From Micromonospora sp. WMMD882 (lineage in GTDB: Bacteria > Actinomycetota > Actinomycetes > Mycobacteriales > Micromonosporaceae), in assembly GCF_027497255.1 (NCBI RefSeq), contig NZ_CP114903.1, positions 4,216,001 to 4,280,000 of the forward strand: 64,000 nucleotides of DNA, in the 5' to 3' direction. Position 1 is the first letter of the stretch, and the number at the start of each line of letters is the position of its first letter. The position numbers and the translations under genes were made by a program. A model generated the notes under the pieces. The model ran no database searches, was not told where the DNA came from, and saw only the letters and a program-made list of their open reading frames with translations. Of the stretch, positions 43,486 through 52,111 are shown piece by piece.

Positions 43486-44124
43486 GTGAAGGACATCTTC
43501 GACGAACTGGCCGCCACCCACCGCGAGCTGGGCCGGGGCGACCTGCCGGCCGGCGAGGCGTACACGGTCGTGCTCCGCCGCAGCTACCCCGCCGAGATCG
43601 AGGACGTCTGGGACGCCCTCACCCGCCCGGAGCGGCTGTCCCGCTGGTTCCTGCCGGTCACCGGCGACCTACGACCCGGCGGCCGGTACCAGTTGACCGG
43701 AAACGCCGGCGGCGAGATCCTCGACTGCGAGCCGCCCCGACGGCTGCGGGTGTCCTGGTTGTTCGGCCCGGACGCGAAGGACGGCGCCAGCGAGGTCGAG
43801 GTGCGCCTCACCCAGGACCCGGCCGGCGACACCGGCTTCGAGCTGGTGCACTCGGCGGTCGTCGACGAGACCTTCTTTCCCACGTACGGCCCGGGGGCCA
43901 CCGGCGTCGGCTGGGACCTGGCCCTGCTCGGCCTGGCCATGCACCTGGCCGGTCAGGAGATCGGCGACCCGGCCGCCTTCGAGTCGTCCCCCGAGGCCCG
44001 CGAGCTCAGCCGACGCAGCGCCACCGCCTGGGGTGAGGCCCACCTCGCCGCCGGCGGCGACCCCGACCAGGTCGCGGCGGCGGTCAAGGCCACCACCGCG
44101 TTCTACGTGCCCGACCCGTCCTGA
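43486..44124 (+). CDS. SRPBCC (AHSA1-like) domain protein
   Basis: 212 aa from GTG 43486. The AHSA1/START-like pattern is clear: VVLRRSYPAEIEDVWDALTRPERLSRWFLP, then LRPGGRYQLTGNAGGEILDCEPPRRLRVSW, and a C-terminal long helix with GVGWDLALLGLAMHL. These proteins bind hydrophobic ligands in a deep cavity; the physiological ligand is not known. It stands alone, unlike many relatives that follow an arsR gene. Confidence 0.85.
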   Translation: MKDIFDELAATHRELGRGDLPAGEAYTVVLRRSYPAEIEDVWDALTRPERLSRWFLPVTGDLRPGGRYQLTGNAGGEILDCEPPRRLRVSWLFGPDAKDGASEVEVRLTQDPAGDTGFELVHSAVVDETFFPTYGPGATGVGWDLALLGLAMHLAGQEIGDPAAFESSPEARELSRRSATAWGEAHLAAGGDPDQVAAAVKATTAFYVPDPS

Positions 44125-44297
44125 CGCGCCGGCCGCCCGACTCCCCGGCCCGAAGCGGGCCCTGACGCCGAGCCGCGCGCCCGGCCTGACACCGACCCGC
44201 GTGCCCAGCCCCAGGTGCCCGACCCGGATCGCCGGCCCCGTCCGGGCAGCGGGAAATGCCGGCGCGCGGAGCGCCCCCGACCGCCTACCGTGACAGC

Positions 44298-45365
44298 GTG
44301 CGCCCCCAGTTCACGGCGGTCCGCGACTGTTTCCACGAGCTGCTCGACTCCGGGCAGGAGACCGGCGCGGCCCTCGCGGTCTGGCACGACGGGGCGCCCG
44401 TGGTCGATCTGGTCGGCGGCACGACGGGGGCGACCAGATCGGCCTGGCGGCCGGACACCCTGGTCGACGTGTACTCGGTCGGCAAGCCGGTGGCCGCGCT
44501 CTGCCTGCTGCTGCTCGTCGACCGGGGCCGCCTCGACCTGGACGACCCCGTCGACCGGCACTGGCCGGGCTTCCGCACGCCGGCCACCGTCCGGCAGGTG
44601 CTCACCCACACCGCCGGGCTGCCGGCCTTCCCGGTGACCCGGCCGGCCGCCGCGCTCGCCGACTGGGCGCTGCTCTGCGCCGACCTCGCCGCCGCCGAGC
44701 CGGAATGGCCGCCCGGGTCCGTCGCCGGCGAACACGCGCTGACGTACGGGCACCTGGTCGGCGAGCTGGTCCGGCGGGTGGACGGCCGCCCGATCGGCCG
44801 GTTCCTCGCCGACGAGATCGCCGGCCCGTGGCGGCTCGACCTCGGTTTCGCGCTCGCCCCGGCCGACCAGCGCCGGTGCGCCGACCTGTCGTACCGGACG
44901 CCGGACTGGCCGGTGACCACGCTCGGCGTACCCGGGTCGTTGCGGGCCCGGGCGCTCGGCAACCCGGACGGCTGCCTGGACCTGGCGGTGGTGAACAGCC
45001 CGCTGTGGCGCGGCGCGGCGGCGCCGGCGGTGAACCTGCACGCCACCGCCACCGGGCTGGCCCGCCTCTACGCCGGCCTGCTCGCCGGCGGCGTCCTGGA
45101 CGGCGTCCGCCTGTTCACCTCCGGCCTGGTCGCCGAGGCGATCCGCACCCAGTACGACGGCCCGGACCTGCTCCTCGACCAGCCGACCCGGTGGAGCCTG
45201 GGCATGCAGGTGGAGGACGACGGGAGCTGGGGCATGGGCGGGGTCGGCGGCAGTTGCGCCTGGGCCGACCCGGTACGCGGCTACACGTTCGCCTACACCA
45301 CCGCCCGGCTGGCCGACTTCGACCGCGTCGAAGCCCTGACCGACGCCCTGCACTCCTGCCTCTGA
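44298..45365 (+). CDS. Serine beta-lactamase/esterase family protein (class C fold)
   Basis: 355 aa from GTG 44298. SxxK motif SVGK with Ser60 and Lys63; LTYGHLVGELVRR contains the Tyr motif as YGH rather than YxN; GMGGVGGS lies where KTG/HTG occurs. The motif pattern and the stretch VRQVLTHTAGLPAF match the EstB/beta-lactamase-like esterases rather than true antibiotic lactamases. No signal peptide, so it is probably a cytosolic esterase or peptidase. Confidence 0.85.
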   Translation: MRPQFTAVRDCFHELLDSGQETGAALAVWHDGAPVVDLVGGTTGATRSAWRPDTLVDVYSVGKPVAALCLLLLVDRGRLDLDDPVDRHWPGFRTPATVRQVLTHTAGLPAFPVTRPAAALADWALLCADLAAAEPEWPPGSVAGEHALTYGHLVGELVRRVDGRPIGRFLADEIAGPWRLDLGFALAPADQRRCADLSYRTPDWPVTTLGVPGSLRARALGNPDGCLDLAVVNSPLWRGAAAPAVNLHATATGLARLYAGLLAGGVLDGVRLFTSGLVAEAIRTQYDGPDLLLDQPTRWSLGMQVEDDGSWGMGGVGGSCAWADPVRGYTFAYTTARLADFDRVEALTDALHSCL

Positions 45366-45430
45366 GCCGACTGGTGATCCCCGCTGCGGGGCAGGAGTAT
45401 CTTCGCGCCGCCCGAGGGTGATCGACTCCC

Positions 45431-45480
45431 TTCCCGGAAACAGGGGCGTCACCGGCGAACGATGCCCCTACTTCCGGGAA
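45431..45480. terminator. Bidirectional hairpin between convergent genes
   Basis: TTCCCGGAA (45431-45439) pairs with TTCCGGGAA (45472-45480), and AGGGGC (45442-45447) with GCCCCT (45464-45469), separated by matched two-base bulges. It lies between the beta-lactamase-like gene and the TetR gene, which converge. Confidence 0.7.
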
Positions 45481-45521
45481 ATGGCAGCTCAGCCCGGCCC
45501 AGCCGCCCGGCCGGTCGCCGG

Positions 45522-46103
45522 TCAGGGGGTCGGCGTCGGGCCGTAGAGCAGGTCGAGGTGGGCGTCCAGCGCGTCCAACGCCTGCTCGGCGGAGTACTGC
45601 CCGCCGAGCAGGTAGACGCCCAACCCTTCCATCAGCGCCAGCAGGCCGGCCGCCCCGGCTGCCGCGTTCCGGGGCGGGAGCAGGCCGGCGACGAACTCGG
45701 TGAGTTGCCTGGTGTCCTCGCGCAGGCCGGGCGCGACCCCCGGCCGTACGGCGGTGTAGGCGAGGAACGCCAGCGCCACCCGTCCGTCGTCGCGGGTCCG
45801 CGCGTCGAGCGGCAACAGCGCGGCGATCATCGTACGCAGCAGCAGCCGGGGGGACGGGTTCCCGCCCAGTCCCGCCACCGCCTCGGTCACCCGGATCTGG
45901 CTGCGCTCCCGGACCACGGCCAGGGCGAACGCCATCATCTCGTCCTTGGTACGGAAGTAGTGCTGGACCATCCCGGCGGACACCCCGGCCTCGGCGGCCA
46001 CGTGCCGGAGGCTGACCGCCTCCAGGCCCTGCTGAGCGGCGACCCGTGTCAACGCGTCCGCGATGAGGGAGCGTCGCTGGAGATGATCGACCTTCTTGGG
46101 CAT
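45522..46103 (-). CDS. TetR-family transcriptional regulator
   Basis: 193 aa, ATG 46103. N-terminal helix-turn-helix VSLRHVAAEAGVSAGMVQHYF followed by a ligand-binding helical domain of usual length. It starts 19 bp after the stop of the rifampin-phosphotransferase-like gene on the same strand, so they are probably one transcript and the regulator may control it. Candidate operators are the near-palindromes upstream of 48552. Confidence 0.88.
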   Translation of the reverse strand: MPKKVDHLQRRSLIADALTRVAAQQGLEAVSLRHVAAEAGVSAGMVQHYFRTKDEMMAFALAVVRERSQIRVTEAVAGLGGNPSPRLLLRTMIAALLPLDARTRDDGRVALAFLAYTAVRPGVAPGLREDTRQLTEFVAGLLPPRNAAAGAAGLLALMEGLGVYLLGGQYSAEQALDALDAHLDLLYGPTPTP

Positions 46104-46122
46104 GGCCTCGATCGTCGCACGG

Positions 46123-48552
46123 TCAGTGGGCGGTGACCGTGCCGGCGGCGCCGTCCACGGTGACGAGCTGACCGGTGACGATGGTCCGTGTCGCGTCGGG
46201 CACGCAGATGACGGCGGGGATGCCGTACTCCCGGGCGACGGTGGGGCCGTGTGCCATGATCGCGCCGGTTTCGGTGACCAGCGCCGCGGCGGTGAGGAAC
46301 AGCGGCGTCCAGCCGGGGTCGGTGGTCGCGGCGACCAGGATCTCCCCGGGCTCGACGTGGGCGGCGGCCGGGTCGTGCACCACCCGGGCCGGGCCGGTCA
46401 CCCGGCCCGCCGACGCGCCGACGCCGGTCAGCGCGCCGTCGGGGGCGCGCTCCGCCGGCAGTACGGTCTCGACGTCGGTGCCGTCGGAGAGCAACGCCAC
46501 CGGCACGGACCGACGGCGCGACTCCCTGCGGTGGGTCGCCCGGCGGGAGGCGACGGTGGCCCGGTGGTCGACGCGTTCGTGCACCGCGTCGCGCGCCTCG
46601 TCGAGGGTCAGGAACATGACGTCGTCCGGTTGCTCCAGCAGCCCGGCGTCGTGCAGGTCGGCGCCGACGAGCAGCAGTTGCCGACGGGTCTCCCGCAGCG
46701 GGTACAGCCCGGCGAACTTGCCGGCCTCGCGCAGGCCGGCCAACGACCGGGCCCGGCGCAGCAGGAACCCGGCCGCCGTGCCGCGCACCGGCCGCCGGCG
46801 GCGGGCCCGCCTGACCAGCTCCGCCAGGGTGGCCTCGGCCGTCGTGGCGGCCTGTTGGAAACGCTGGTCGGGCCCCTGCTCGGGATCGGTGATCCGCAGG
46901 TAGTTGGCGAGCGCCGCGAAGACCGGGGCGGGGTCCTCCGCCCAGCGCGGCACCCCGAGGTCCACCTCGGCGACGCCGCGGTGACCGTAGGCGTCCAGGA
47001 ACCCGGCCATCCCCACGTCGGGCAGCGTCCCGCCCAGGTACCGCGCGGCCAGCTCGTCCGGCGGGGTGTCGAGCAGCAGCCGACGGTGTTCGCCCGCGCC
47101 CTGGGCGATCCGCCACAGCGCGAGGTTCATCTCGATGGTGACGTTGTGCGGCATCCCGCCCAGCACGGTGTGGATCTCGTCCTGGCTGGCGATGCCCTTG
47201 AGCAGCGACGCCGGCAGCACGGAGGCGAGCATCCCGGCGACGATCGGCCACATGATCGCGTCGGCCCGGTCCTCGGACTGCCGCTGGAGGAACCGGAGCC
47301 GGTCGGCGGCGGTCCGTAGGTCGGCGGGGGCCGCCGACCGTACCCTGATCTCCTCGACCGCCTGGCGCAGACGGATCCGCGCCGCGTCGGGACGCGCCAA
47401 CGCGCGGAGGATCCCCACCACCGCGCGGCCGGCGGTCCGCAGGGACGCCTCCGGCCGGCCGCTCCCGCCGTTGCCGCTGGTCGGCGCGAATCGTGGGTCC
47501 GCCAGGACGTGCTCCATCACCCGTTGAGCCCGTGGGCCGAAATCGACGGCCATGAGCTTGACGAGTCGTTTGCGTGACGATCTGCTACGGGCCAGGTCGG
47601 TCAGGTCACCGTAGAGGCGACCGCCGATGTCCACGATCTCGACCCGGACGCCGAGCGCGGCGAGCATCGCCGCGATCTGGGACCGCAGGGTCGACATGCC
47701 CATCGGGGTGACCGGTTGCCGCATCCCCTGGACGTGGCCGAACTCCAGGTAGATCCGGGGGCCGGGCTTCCCGGTCGCCGGCGGGAGCGGGTACAGGCTG
47801 GTGATCGGCCGTGACTGCAACAACCACAGCACGCCGTCACCGTCGAACGCCCACTCCACGTCCTGCGGGCGCCCGAAGTGGTCCTGCAACCGCTCACCCG
47901 TCGTCCGCAGCTCCGCGAGCTGGGCGGATGTCAGGCAGCCCGGGTCGGCCCGAACCTCGCGGCCGGTAGCGGCCCGGTGGGGCTGTCGGGGCGTCCCGTC
48001 GAGGACGTAGTGGTCCACGGTGGCCGCCCCGTCGACCACCGTGGTGCCGAGGCCCGGCGTGGCGTCGACGGTCATCTCGTCGCGCCGGCCGGTCAGCGGG
48101 TTCGCGGTGAAGAGCACCCCGGCCACCGAGGGAGCGACCATGCGCTGCACGACGACAGCCATCCGCGCCGCCCGGTGGTCGATCCGGTGGGCGTCGCGGT
48201 AGGCGGTGGCCCGGACGCTGTGCAGCGATTCCCAGCACTTCCGGATCGCGGCGATCAGCTCGTCGACGCCTGTGACGTTCAGGAAGGTGTCCTGCTGGCC
48301 GGCGAAGCTCGCCTCCGGCAGGTCCTCGGTGGTCGCGCTGGAGCGCACCGCCACCGGCCCCGCGCCGAGCTCCTGGTACGCGGTGACGATCTCCGCCTGC
48401 GGGACGACCCCGAGCCGGTGGGCCTCGGCGGTGACGCAGAACCCGTCGGGCACCCGCTCGCCGTGGCGGATCAGCTCGCCGAGCCCGGCCGCCTTGCCGC
48501 CGACCAGCTCGACCGACTGGGCGGCGGCCCCGGACAACGGGATCACGTGCAC
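46123..48552 (-). CDS. PEP-utilising/rifampin phosphotransferase-like enzyme
   Basis: 809 aa from GTG 48552 with GGGGAAGG upstream. The ATP-grasp domain covers residues 1-270 (GGKAAGLGELIRHGERVPDGF, VAVRSSATTEDLPEASFAGQQDTFLNV, VEWAFDGDGVLWLLQSRPIT). A large central domain follows (residues about 290-690). The C-terminal swivelling phosphohistidine domain has TGAIMAHGPTVAREYGIPAV, whose His is the phospho-acceptor. This order is that of rifampin phosphotransferases, which inactivate rifamycins with ATP, rather than of PEP synthase with a TIM barrel. Resistance role inferred; an uncharacterised phosphotransfer to another compound is possible. Followed by a TetR gene. Confidence 0.85.
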   Translation of the reverse strand: MHVIPLSGAAAQSVELVGGKAAGLGELIRHGERVPDGFCVTAEAHRLGVVPQAEIVTAYQELGAGPVAVRSSATTEDLPEASFAGQQDTFLNVTGVDELIAAIRKCWESLHSVRATAYRDAHRIDHRAARMAVVVQRMVAPSVAGVLFTANPLTGRRDEMTVDATPGLGTTVVDGAATVDHYVLDGTPRQPHRAATGREVRADPGCLTSAQLAELRTTGERLQDHFGRPQDVEWAFDGDGVLWLLQSRPITSLYPLPPATGKPGPRIYLEFGHVQGMRQPVTPMGMSTLRSQIAAMLAALGVRVEIVDIGGRLYGDLTDLARSRSSRKRLVKLMAVDFGPRAQRVMEHVLADPRFAPTSGNGGSGRPEASLRTAGRAVVGILRALARPDAARIRLRQAVEEIRVRSAAPADLRTAADRLRFLQRQSEDRADAIMWPIVAGMLASVLPASLLKGIASQDEIHTVLGGMPHNVTIEMNLALWRIAQGAGEHRRLLLDTPPDELAARYLGGTLPDVGMAGFLDAYGHRGVAEVDLGVPRWAEDPAPVFAALANYLRITDPEQGPDQRFQQAATTAEATLAELVRRARRRRPVRGTAAGFLLRRARSLAGLREAGKFAGLYPLRETRRQLLLVGADLHDAGLLEQPDDVMFLTLDEARDAVHERVDHRATVASRRATHRRESRRRSVPVALLSDGTDVETVLPAERAPDGALTGVGASAGRVTGPARVVHDPAAAHVEPGEILVAATTDPGWTPLFLTAAALVTETGAIMAHGPTVAREYGIPAVICVPDATRTIVTGQLVTVDGAAGTVTAH

Positions 48553-48644
48553 GAGAGCCTTCCCCTCTATGCAATACGCCTGCATTGAATAGCACGGTAC
48601 CCGTTTCACGATACGACTGCAACGTTAAAAGCGCTCAGCGGACT

Positions 48645-48696
48645 GATCACCGATATGGCGGTGTCCCGTCGATCGGATACCCCCGTATCGGTGATC
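48645..48696. promoter_or_regulatory. 11-bp inverted repeat between photolyase end and the phosphotransferase start
   Basis: GATCACCGATA (48645-48655) and TATCGGTGATC (48686-48696) are perfect inverted copies separated by 30 bases. They lie 93-144 bp upstream of the phosphotransferase start and just after the photolyase stop. They can be a long-loop terminator of the photolyase transcript or an operator pair for the TetR protein. Confidence 0.5.
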
Positions 48697-48718
48697 TGGG
48701 GTGGATCATGGGGCGCGA

Positions 48719-49933
48719 TCAGGCCAGCCAGCGGCGGACGTAGGCGCCGTCCGGGTCGTAGCGGGCGGCCTGGCGGTCCGGGTTGAAGCGACGGTACGGC
48801 TTGGTGTCGCTGCCGGTGCCGGCCACCCACTGCCAGTTGCCGGCGTTGTTCGCCACGTCCCCGTCGAGCAGCCAGCGTCCGAACACCGCCAGCCCGGCCC
48901 GCCAGTCCAGCCCGAGCTGTTTGGTCAGGTAGGAGGCGGTGATCAGCCGGGCCCGGTTGTGCATCCAACCCTCGGCGCGCAACTGCCGCATGCCGGCGTC
49001 GACGATCGGCACGCCGGTGCGGCCCTCGGTCCAGGCGGCCAGCGCGTCCGGGTCGTCCCGCCACGCCTCGGTGGCCCCGCGCCGGTAGGCGAGTCGGCCC
49101 ATCCCGGGGAACGCGGCGGTGGCCTGGTAGAAGAAGTCCCGCCAGCAGAGCTGCCGCACGAACGGGCCGGCGGTCGGGCCGGTCGGGTCACCGGCCCGGT
49201 TCGCCACGGCCAGCGGCGAGAGACAACCGAAGCGCAGGTACGGGCTGAGCCGGCTGGTGCCGTCGCCGGCCAGGTCGTCGTGCCGGTCGTCGTACCGGTC
49301 GAGGGTGGGCAGCCAACCGTCCATCCGGCGGCGGGCGACGCTCTCCCCGCCCGGGGCGGCGTCCGGTGACTCGCCTTTCGGCACGGCCGGCAGCCGGCCG
49401 ACGCGTACCCCGTCGGGGAGGGTGATCCGGTCGGGGGCGGCGAGTTCGGCGCGGCGGGCGACGCCGAGCCAGGCCCGGTGGTACGGGGTGAACACCCGGT
49501 AGTGGTCGCCGCCGCCGGTGGGGCGTACCGCGCCCGGGTCGATCACGGTGAGGCCGGGGAAGAGCCGCAGGCGCAGCCGGCGCCTGTCGCACTCGTCGCG
49601 GAGGCGGCGCTCCCGGCGGCGGGCGTAGCGGCTGACGTCGGCGGAGAGGCCGACGCCTTCGGCGTGCGTCTCATCGGCCAGCCGGATCGTCTCGGCGACC
49701 GGGTCGCCGTGCCGGACCACCAGGTCACCGCCGCGTTCGCGGAGCGCCGCGCGCAGGTCGGCGAGGCTCTGGTGGAGGAACCGGTCGCGGTTCGGGGAGC
49801 GTCCGGCCAGCGCCGGGTCGAGCACGTAGAGCGGGACCACCCGGTCGAACGCCGCGCAGGCGGTGGCGAGCGCCGGCTGGTCGTGCACCCGCAGGTCGCG
49901 GGTGAACAGCACGATCGCGGTACGGCCGGTCAC
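48719..49933 (-). CDS. phr: Deoxyribodipyrimidine photolyase (class I cryptochrome/photolyase family)
   Basis: 404 aa from GTG 49933, overlapping the crtB stop as GTGA. N-terminal antenna domain (VLFTRDLRVHDQPAL), then the helical FAD domain with LSPYLRFGCLSP, LCWRDFFYQ, TGVPIVDAGMRQL, GWMHNRARL and NNAGNWQWVAGTGSD. The Trp and Asn residues of the last motif belong to the FAD/CPD pocket. It repairs UV-made cyclobutane dimers using blue light. Co-transcription with crtB suggests a light-stress regulon. Confidence 0.93.
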   Translation of the reverse strand: MTGRTAIVLFTRDLRVHDQPALATACAAFDRVVPLYVLDPALAGRSPNRDRFLHQSLADLRAALRERGGDLVVRHGDPVAETIRLADETHAEGVGLSADVSRYARRRERRLRDECDRRRLRLRLFPGLTVIDPGAVRPTGGGDHYRVFTPYHRAWLGVARRAELAAPDRITLPDGVRVGRLPAVPKGESPDAAPGGESVARRRMDGWLPTLDRYDDRHDDLAGDGTSRLSPYLRFGCLSPLAVANRAGDPTGPTAGPFVRQLCWRDFFYQATAAFPGMGRLAYRRGATEAWRDDPDALAAWTEGRTGVPIVDAGMRQLRAEGWMHNRARLITASYLTKQLGLDWRAGLAVFGRWLLDGDVANNAGNWQWVAGTGSDTKPYRRFNPDRQAARYDPDGAYVRRWLA

Positions 49934-50850
49934 GTCGCCGGGGCGGGCGTCGGGCCGGGAACGTCCACCGGGGTGCCGGCCCGGGTGAGCAGCGCCCGGG
50001 TGGCGACCGCCAGCCGGCGGCGTTGCGGGACGACCGCCCGCCGGGCGAAGACGTCGTAGCCCTGGGCGGCCACCTCGTCGAGGATCCCGCCGTAGAGCGC
50101 GTACGCGGTCCGCATGCACGCCTGCGAGGCCGGCTGGAGCAGGACGATGCCGGGCGCGGCGGCCTCGTAGTGGGCCTGGGCGCGGCTGGTCTCGTACTCG
50201 ATCAGCTCGCGGATCTTCGGGGTGGCCCGGCCCCGCGCCCGCGCCTCGACCAGGTCCTCCCGGGTGACGTCGAACTTGGCCAGGTCGTCGTCGGGCAGGT
50301 AGGTGCGGCCCCGGTCGAGGTCCTCGGCGACGTCCCGGATGAAGTTGGTGAGCTGGAAGGCGAAACCCAACTGGCGGGCCGGTTCCCGGGCGGCGGCCGG
50401 GTCGGGGCTGCCCAGGATGGGCAGCATCATGGTGCCGATGACGGCGGCCGAGCCCTCCATGTAGTCGAGCAGGTCGTCATAGGTGGGGTAGGCGGTGACG
50501 GTGAGGTCCATCGCCATGCTGCGCAGGAACGCGGCGAAGTCGGCGCGGTCCAGGTCGAACACGGCGATGGTGTGCAGCACGGCCGGCAGCAGCGGGTCGT
50601 CGACGGGCGCGCCGTGCAGGCCGGCGAGGAACCGGCCGGACCACTCGTCGAGCCGGGCGGCGCGCTCGGTGGGCGGCAGGTCCTCGGTGCGGTCGACGAT
50701 CTCGTCGGCGTACCGGGTGAATCCATACAAAGCGTGAACATGCCGTCGTTTCCACGCGGGCAGCAGCCGGGTGGCGAGATAGTAGGTGCGGCCGTGCCGC
50801 TCGTGCAGCGCACGGCACCGGTCGTAGGCAGCGGCAAGGTCCGTGTCCAC
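49930..50850 (-). CDS. crtB: Phytoene synthase
   Basis: 306 aa from GTG 50850 with GAGGGAGAG upstream. Trans-isoprenyl diphosphate synthase fold with the two Asp-rich motifs DEIVD and DVAEDLDRGRTYLP, and YMEGSAAVIG between. It joins two geranylgeranyl diphosphates head to head to phytoene. Divergent from crtE with a 65-bp control region; followed by the photolyase in an overlapping arrangement. Confidence 0.93.
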   Translation of the reverse strand: MDTDLAAAYDRCRALHERHGRTYYLATRLLPAWKRRHVHALYGFTRYADEIVDRTEDLPPTERAARLDEWSGRFLAGLHGAPVDDPLLPAVLHTIAVFDLDRADFAAFLRSMAMDLTVTAYPTYDDLLDYMEGSAAVIGTMMLPILGSPDPAAAREPARQLGFAFQLTNFIRDVAEDLDRGRTYLPDDDLAKFDVTREDLVEARARGRATPKIRELIEYETSRAQAHYEAAAPGIVLLQPASQACMRTAYALYGGILDEVAAQGYDVFARRAVVPQRRRLAVATRALLTRAGTPVDVPGPTPAPAT

Positions 50851-50864
50851 CGGCTCTCCCTCGA

Positions 50865-50903
50865 AATCGACGCACCAATCGACGCAACTCGTAACCCTAG
50901 GGT
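50865..50903. promoter_or_regulatory. Tandem repeat and palindrome in the crtB/crtE promoter region
   Basis: AATCGACGCACC and AATCGACGCAAC form a 12-bp direct tandem repeat (50865-50888), followed by the palindrome ACCCTAGGGT (50894-50903) 12 bp before the crtE ATG. CarH-type regulators are known to bind tandem direct repeats in crt promoters, so this is the best operator candidate for the MerR/B12 protein at 54296. TAGGGT could also serve as a -10 box for crtE. Confidence 0.55.
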
Positions 50904-50915
50904 ACGCTCGGCCGC

Positions 50916-52070
50916 ATGGCCAACGACGCAGTTGCCGGCAATACGCTCCGCACCGCGCCGATCCGGCCGACCGGGGCGGACGATCCGGTGAACGCGGTGC
51001 TCACCGCCTACACGAGGGATTTCGTCCGGGCCGTCGAGGAGACGCTCGCCGGATTCCTCGACCGGGAGATCGACGCCCTGACGGAAATCGACGCGGGCAT
51101 GGGGGAGTTCGCCGCCACCGCCCGGGGCCTCGTGCTCACCGGCGGCAAACGCGTCCGTCCGACCTTCGCGTACTGGGGGTGGCGCGGCGTCGCCGGAACG
51201 GCGGCCGACCCGGCGCCGGTGCTGCCCGCGTTCTCCGCCCTGGAGCTGCTGCACACCTTCGCCCTGGTGCACGACGACGTGATGGACGCCTCCGCCACCC
51301 GGCGCGGCCGACCGACCGCGCACCGGGCCGTGGCCGACCAGCACCGGGCCGCCGGGCGACGCGGTGACGCCGACCGGTTCGGCGAGGCGGTGGCCGTTCT
51401 CCTCGGCGACCTCTGCCTGGTCTGGGCCGACCGGCTGCTCTCGCACGCCGGTCTGCCGCCGGCCCGGCTGGTGGAGACCCGGCGCTGCTACGACCAGATG
51501 CGGGTGGAGACCATCGCCGGGCAGTACCTCGACATGCTCGGCGAGAGCGACGCGGCGAACTGGTCACTGGACCGGGCGCTGCGGGTGACCCGGTACAAGA
51601 CCGCCAGCTACACGGTGCAGCACCCGCTGCTCTACGGGGCCTGCCTGGCCGGCGCCTCCTCCGACGCGCCGCTGGTCGCCGCGTACACCCGGTACGGGCT
51701 GGCGGTCGGTGAGGCGTTCCAGCTCTGCGACGACCTGCTCGGCGTCTACGGCGACCCCGCCGTCACCGGCAAACCGGCCGGGGACGACCTGCGCAGCGGC
51801 AAGCCGACGGTGCTGCTGATGCTGGCCCGGCAGCTCGCCACGCCGGCCCAGCGCGGGCGGCTCGACCGCACCGGCGACGACGTCGGCGCGGACGACGTGG
51901 CCGGGCTGGCCGAGCTGGTGGCCGCGACCGGCGCGGTCGAGCAGGTGCAGCGGATGATCGACGAGCGGGTGTCCGAGGCGCTGGCCGCGCTCGACGCCGC
52001 CCCGATCGACGAGCCGGCCCGCTCGGCGTTGGCCGGCCTCGCCGCCGTCACCACCCACCGGTGGGCATGA
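50916..52070 (+). CDS. crtE: Polyprenyl diphosphate synthase, probably geranylgeranyl type
   Basis: 384 aa, ATG 50916. First Asp-rich motif LVHDDVMD, second LCDDLLGVYGD, with GGKRVRP as the allylic substrate contact. Family length is about 350, the extra being N-terminal. Residues before the first Asp motif (ALELLHTFAL) have aromatic and small side chains compatible with a C20 product, but product length cannot be fixed from this. It supplies GGPP to CrtB. Confidence 0.88.
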   Translation: MANDAVAGNTLRTAPIRPTGADDPVNAVLTAYTRDFVRAVEETLAGFLDREIDALTEIDAGMGEFAATARGLVLTGGKRVRPTFAYWGWRGVAGTAADPAPVLPAFSALELLHTFALVHDDVMDASATRRGRPTAHRAVADQHRAAGRRGDADRFGEAVAVLLGDLCLVWADRLLSHAGLPPARLVETRRCYDQMRVETIAGQYLDMLGESDAANWSLDRALRVTRYKTASYTVQHPLLYGACLAGASSDAPLVAAYTRYGLAVGEAFQLCDDLLGVYGDPAVTGKPAGDDLRSGKPTVLLMLARQLATPAQRGRLDRTGDDVGADDVAGLAELVAATGAVEQVQRMIDERVSEALAALDAAPIDEPARSALAGLAAVTTHRWA

Positions 52071-52111
52071 TGAACGCTCTCTTCACGAGGAACACGGGAA
52101 AGGGGAACGGC

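Noticed and set aside
48553..48718. Rifamycin-associated element upstream of the phosphotransferase
   Set aside because: I looked for a strong GC-rich inverted repeat of that kind close to the promoter and did not find it; only the GATCACCGATA repeat is present.
52067..52111. ATG 52067 as the crtI start
   Set aside because: It would overlap the crtE stop but has no RBS, whereas GTG 52112 has a strong one and places the FAD motif at the usual distance.
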